Assembly (NCBI GenBank): GCA_903876615.1
Contig: CAIRAS010000290.1
Coordinates: 1 to 8,552 of the forward strand
DNA length: 8,552 nt
Reading direction: 5' to 3'
DNA from: an uncultured Holophagaceae bacterium
Lineage (GTDB): Bacteria; Acidobacteriota; Holophagae; Holophagales; Holophagaceae
The notes beneath the pieces were generated by a model. It was not told the DNA's origin. It saw only the letters and a program-made list of their open reading frames with translations, and ran no database searches. Position 1 is the first letter of the stretch. Each line of letters begins with the position of its first letter. This document shows, one piece after another, positions 5,871 through 8,552 of the stretch. A program made the translations under genes and the position numbers.

Positions 5871-7562
5871 ATGTCAACCCGCCTTGCCTTTCGCCTGATC
5901 GCAGCTGGCCTGCTCCTGGTGCCCGCCCTCGGGGCGCGCGATCATGAATCGCCCCTCGCTGCCGAGGCCCAGCGACACCTGGAGGCCCGGGTCCACCAGC
6001 TGGGTCTCAGCCGCGACCACAGCTTCGCCACCCGGAACGTGTTCGAGGAAGCCACGGGCGAAGCCCACGTCCGCCTGAACCAGTTCTACAAGGGCGTGCG
6101 GGTCTTCGAGGGCGAGTCCATCGTCCACCTCCGGGGCGGCGCGGTCACCGAGCACACGGATGCCCTGGTCCGCGGCCTCGCCCTGAACGTATCCCCCTCC
6201 CTCGGCGCCCCAGAGGCCCTGGCGGTCACCCATGGGCTGCTCGCGCCCCGGGGGGCCTACGCCTACGCGCCCACCGCCGAGCTGGTCATCGCCACCCCCA
6301 CCGAGGGTCCCGACAAGGGCCGCCCGCCCGCCCCCGCCCTGGTCTATCACGTGCACACCGAGCTGGAGAATGCGCAGGACGGGATCCGCCACGAGGACTT
6401 CCTGGTGGATGCGCACACGGGCGCCGTGCTGGAGCGGTGGAACAGCCTCCACACCGCCGGCGTCACGGCCACCGGCAACAGCCAGTATTCCGGGGTCGTG
6501 TCCCTGCCCGCCAACAGCACGGCGACGGGCTTCGAGCTGCGGGACATGACCCGGGGCGCCCGCGGCACCTTCGGCAACAACGTGGTGACCAACGCCAACC
6601 ATGCCGCCACGAGCTCCACCGCCGCCGGGACCGTCTACGCCAGCGCCAGCAACACCTGGGGCGACGGGGCGAACTACGTCGAAGGCAGCTCCACCACCGC
6701 TGCCAACGGCCAGACTGCCGCGGTGGACGCGATGTACGGCATGGCCCAGACCTGGGACTTCTATGCGAAGGTCTTCGGCCGCAACGGGATCGACAACGCA
6801 GGCACCGCCACCTACAGCCGGGTCCACATCGGCAGCGGCTACGACAACGCCTTCTGGTCGGACAGCTGCTTCTGCATGACCTACGGCGACGGCACCAGCT
6901 TCCTGACCCTGACGGCCCTCGACGTGGCCGGCCACGAGATGAGCCATGGCGTCTGCGCCCGCACCGCCAACCTGGCCTACCGGGCCGAGTCTGGGGGCCT
7001 GAACGAGGCCAACTCGGACATCTTCGGCACCCTGGTTGAGTTCATGGCCCGGGGCGGCGGCATCGGCACCATCCCCAACTACACGGCGATCACGAGCACC
7101 ATCAGCACCGTGGCGGGCGCGGTCCCGGCGGCCAACTACCTCATCGGGGAGCAGCTCGAGACCAGCGCCTTCCCCAAGCCCCTCCGCTACATGTACAAGC
7201 CCAGCCTGGACGGCGCCAGCGCCGACGCCTGGTCCACCAGCCTCAAGCGGCTTGATGTGCACTACAGCTCGGGCCCCGCGAACCACTTCTTCTTCCTGCT
7301 CGCCCACGGCAGCCAGAAGGACGCCTTCTCGGGTGGCATCCAGTCCCCTCTGGCCAACGCCGTCACCAGCATCACGGGCCTCGGCAACGACCTGGCCGGG
7401 CGCATCTGGTACAAGGCCCTCACCGCCTACATGACCAGCAGCACCACCTACGCCGGCGCCCGCACCGCCACCCTGAGCGCCTGCACGGCCCTGGGCTACC
7501 CCGCCGGCAGCACGGTCTACACCACCGTGAACAGCGCCTGGCTCGCGGTCAACGTCAAGTAG
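5871..7562 (+). CDS. secreted M4 (thermolysin-like) zinc metalloprotease, full prepro form
   Basis: A 563-residue precursor. Residues 1-22 are a signal peptide (LIAAGLLLVPALGA). Residues about 25-190 are the FTP/PepSY propeptide: FYKGVRVFEGESIVHLRGG (72-90), then ALVYHVHTE and EDFLVDAHTGAVLERW (175-190). The mature domain starts near 195-200. Zinc site: HEMSH at 355-359 (His355, catalytic Glu356, His359) with Glu379 in GGLNEANSDIFG, exactly 24 residues after the first His as in thermolysin. Also conserved are Asp383, Tyr370 (Tyr157), Asn326 in NAFW (Asn112), and His464 in DVHYSSGPANHFF (His231). The enzyme should therefore be active and self-maturing. It has four cysteines in all, 333, 335, 362 and 538, all in the mature part, suiting two disulfides in a secreted protein. 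There is no C-terminal PPC or carbohydrate-binding domain. AAAGGAG precedes the start by 6 nt. Likely role: degradation of environmental protein. Confidence 0.96.
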   Translation: MSTRLAFRLIAAGLLLVPALGARDHESPLAAEAQRHLEARVHQLGLSRDHSFATRNVFEEATGEAHVRLNQFYKGVRVFEGESIVHLRGGAVTEHTDALVRGLALNVSPSLGAPEALAVTHGLLAPRGAYAYAPTAELVIATPTEGPDKGRPPAPALVYHVHTELENAQDGIRHEDFLVDAHTGAVLERWNSLHTAGVTATGNSQYSGVVSLPANSTATGFELRDMTRGARGTFGNNVVTNANHAATSSTAAGTVYASASNTWGDGANYVEGSSTTAANGQTAAVDAMYGMAQTWDFYAKVFGRNGIDNAGTATYSRVHIGSGYDNAFWSDSCFCMTYGDGTSFLTLTALDVAGHEMSHGVCARTANLAYRAESGGLNEANSDIFGTLVEFMARGGGIGTIPNYTAITSTISTVAGAVPAANYLIGEQLETSAFPKPLRYMYKPSLDGASADAWSTSLKRLDVHYSSGPANHFFFLLAHGSQKDAFSGGIQSPLANAVTSITGLGNDLAGRIWYKALTAYMTSSTTYAGARTATLSACTALGYPAGSTVYTTVNSAWLAVNVK

Positions 7563-7579
7563 ACCCACCTCCCTTGCTG

Positions 7580-7615
7580 CGGCGCCCAGGGCCTTCCTGG
7601 GCGCCGTTGTCGTTT
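7580..7615 (+). terminator. intrinsic terminator after the M4 protease gene
   Basis: A perfect 11-bp GC-rich stem CGGCGCCCAGG (7580-7590) / CCTGGGCGCCG (7596-7606) with a 5-nt loop GCCTT is followed by the T-rich tail TTGTCGTTT. It begins 18 bp after the protease stop and separates it from the next gene. This is the clearest terminator in the window. Confidence 0.88.
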
Positions 7616-7650
7616 GCAGCGCCGCCTCGCCTGTCGGATAGTTAGGAGTC

Positions 7651-8385
7651 ATGACCGCCCCCGCCCGCAGGACCTGCCCCAGCTGCCAGACGCGCCTGTC
7701 GCCTCTGGCCGCGGAGTGTCCCGAGTGCGGGCTGGGCCTGGCGCCCCCCCGGCAGAGCCGCCCCCTGCTGTTCCAGGCCTCGGCCCTGGCCCAGGTGGCG
7801 TTCTCGCCGCCGCCCCGGACCCTCACCGCCCCCGCCCTGGGTCGGGTGGCGCCCATCGCGGTCGAGGTGACCCCGGAAGAGCTCCTGCAGGCGCCCCTCC
7901 GGGACCCCGCGCGTCCCGCGGCGCCCGAGCCCGCTCACGACCTGCTCCCCCACCCAGCGCTCGGCGCCGAACCCACCACCAGCTTCTGGCCCCTGGTGAA
8001 GGTAGAGGCCTCTGAGGCGCTGTTGCTGGCCTGCCTCCAGGGCCTGGGCCTGCTGCTGCCGGCCTGGATCCTGGGCGTCCCGCCTGCCCGGTTGCTGACG
8101 GGGGCCTGGTACTTCATGGTGCCCTACCTGATCGCCCTGTCCTGGGTGCTGTTCCTGGCGCCCCTGGGCCTCACGGGGCAGTCGCCGATGATGGGCTATT
8201 TCGGCGTCACCCTGCCCGAGAACACCCCCGAGCGCCGCATCGCCTTCTCCCTGGTGCACCTGGTCTCCGTGGCCTGCTTCCCCCTGAGCTTCCTTTGTAT
8301 GGTGCTGAGCCCCCGGCACCAGACCCTGGCCGAGCTGCTCAGCGGCCAGGAGCTGCTGGCCCGGCCGGTGCCCAGGCTGCGTTGA
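7651..8385 (+). CDS. zinc-ribbon plus RDD-like membrane protein
   Basis: A 244-residue protein. The N-terminus carries CPSC (9-12) and CPEC (23-26), a C-x2-C-x10-C-x2-C zinc ribbon. A Pro/Ala-rich linker of about 85 residues follows, then three predicted membrane helices, about 122-144, 151-173 and 199-219. The loop LTGQSPMMGYFGVTLPE (174-190) and the tail PRHQTLAELLSG (221-232) match the RDD-family pattern (GQT-GK-...-V between helices and a LHDLLAG-like end), in degenerate form: the usual Lys and Asp are lost. RDD proteins are of uncertain function; some have been linked to Na+ or Li+/H+ exchange. AGGAG (7644-7648) is only 2 nt from the ATG, an unusually short spacing. It follows a terminator, so it needs its own promoter. 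GATAGT (7637-7642) may be part of one, but that is weak. The stop is 10 bp from the convergent permease stop. Confidence 0.75.
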   Translation: MTAPARRTCPSCQTRLSPLAAECPECGLGLAPPRQSRPLLFQASALAQVAFSPPPRTLTAPALGRVAPIAVEVTPEELLQAPLRDPARPAAPEPAHDLLPHPALGAEPTTSFWPLVKVEASEALLLACLQGLGLLLPAWILGVPPARLLTGAWYFMVPYLIALSWVLFLAPLGLTGQSPMMGYFGVTLPENTPERRIAFSLVHLVSVACFPLSFLCMVLSPRHQTLAELLSGQELLARPVPRLR

Positions 8386-8395
8386 CCCGCCAGCC

Positions 8396-8552
8396 CTAAG
8401 GCAGATGCACGGGCACCGAGGTCACGATCACGCCGGTCCGCAGCAGCAGGGCTGCCTTGATGCGCAGGGCGCTTTGGTTGTGCAGGAACTGCTGCCACCA
8501 GTGGGAGGTGATGAACTCGGGCAGAACGACCGTGAGGGCCAGCTCGGGCTCC
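8396..8552 (-). CDS. C-terminal end of an APC-family amino-acid permease (partial)
   Basis: The reverse-strand frame runs from the right edge to TAG at 8396-8398 and gives 51 residues: ELALTVVLPEF, then HWWQQFLHNQSALRIKAALL, then LRTGVIVTSVPVHLP. This matches, from memory, the cytoplasmic tail of large APC-superfamily permeases, whose ends read like VVLPEFV-x-RWW-x2-LLHNQ-x3-I-x2-ALLF-x3-VVTSVPYHL. Such proteins import amino acids across the inner membrane. The membrane helices and any fused C-terminal regulatory domain boundary lie beyond the window, so substrate and full length are unknown. It converges on the RDD-like gene with 10 bp between stop codons and no visible terminator in the gap. 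Confidence 0.75.
   Translation of the reverse strand, partial: EPELALTVVLPEFITSHWWQQFLHNQSALRIKAALLLRTGVIVTSVPVHLP

Noticed and set aside
5874..7856. 660-codon minus-strand open frame opposite the protease
   Set aside because: It is the antisense shadow of a GC-rich gene: low-complexity Gly/Ala/Val/Arg sequence, no domain, spanning a strong terminator and part of the next gene. The plus-strand protein has a full M4 active site.

Overview
This is a compact, GC-rich bacterial chromosome segment with short intergenic gaps and Shine-Dalgarno-led genes. It shows no insertion sequences, tRNAs, rRNAs or CRISPR repeats. The style (GC-rich codons, strong GGAGG/AAAGGAG sites, mixed strands, an orphan thiazole synthase, and a thermolysin-family protease) would suit an Acidobacteriota member such as a Geothrix/Holophaga relative. 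That assignment is an impression from protein character, not a test. Both window ends cut through genes.

Layout. (1) Positions 1-2351, plus strand, are four closely spaced genes: the tail of an unrecognised protein, a putative lipoprotein with an internal hydrophobic hairpin, thiazole synthase ThiG, and a YceH/DUF480 winged-helix protein. (2) Positions 2348-5678, minus strand (read right to left), hold an MFS transporter resembling the MFSD1 dipeptide-carrier branch, an exported microbial ribonuclease of the barnase/RNase Sa type, its barstar-family inhibitor (4-nt ATGA overlap), and an Old Yellow Enzyme ene-reductase. The ene-reductase converges on yceH so tightly that one CTAG tetranucleotide supplies both stop codons. 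(3) Positions 5679-5870 are an AT-rich divergent control region. (4) Positions 5871-7562, plus strand, encode a complete secreted M4 (thermolysin-like) metalloprotease followed by a textbook intrinsic terminator. (5) Positions 7651-8385 encode a zinc-ribbon plus RDD-like membrane protein, which converges on the C-terminal end of an APC-type amino-acid permease running off the right edge.

How the genes may work together. The secreted protease, the divergent putative dipeptide carrier and the nearby amino-acid permease form a plausible extracellular protein-degradation and uptake neighbourhood (inference). The ribonuclease and barstar form a toxin/immunity-type pair in which the enzyme is exported, possibly lipid-anchored, and the inhibitor protects the producing cytoplasm. 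ThiG points to thiamine biosynthesis, but its usual partners are not in view. I found no clearly undescribed system. The most interesting points are the MFSD1-like transporter beside the protease, the possibly membrane-tethered RNase, and the shared stop with a nearby 20-bp palindrome.
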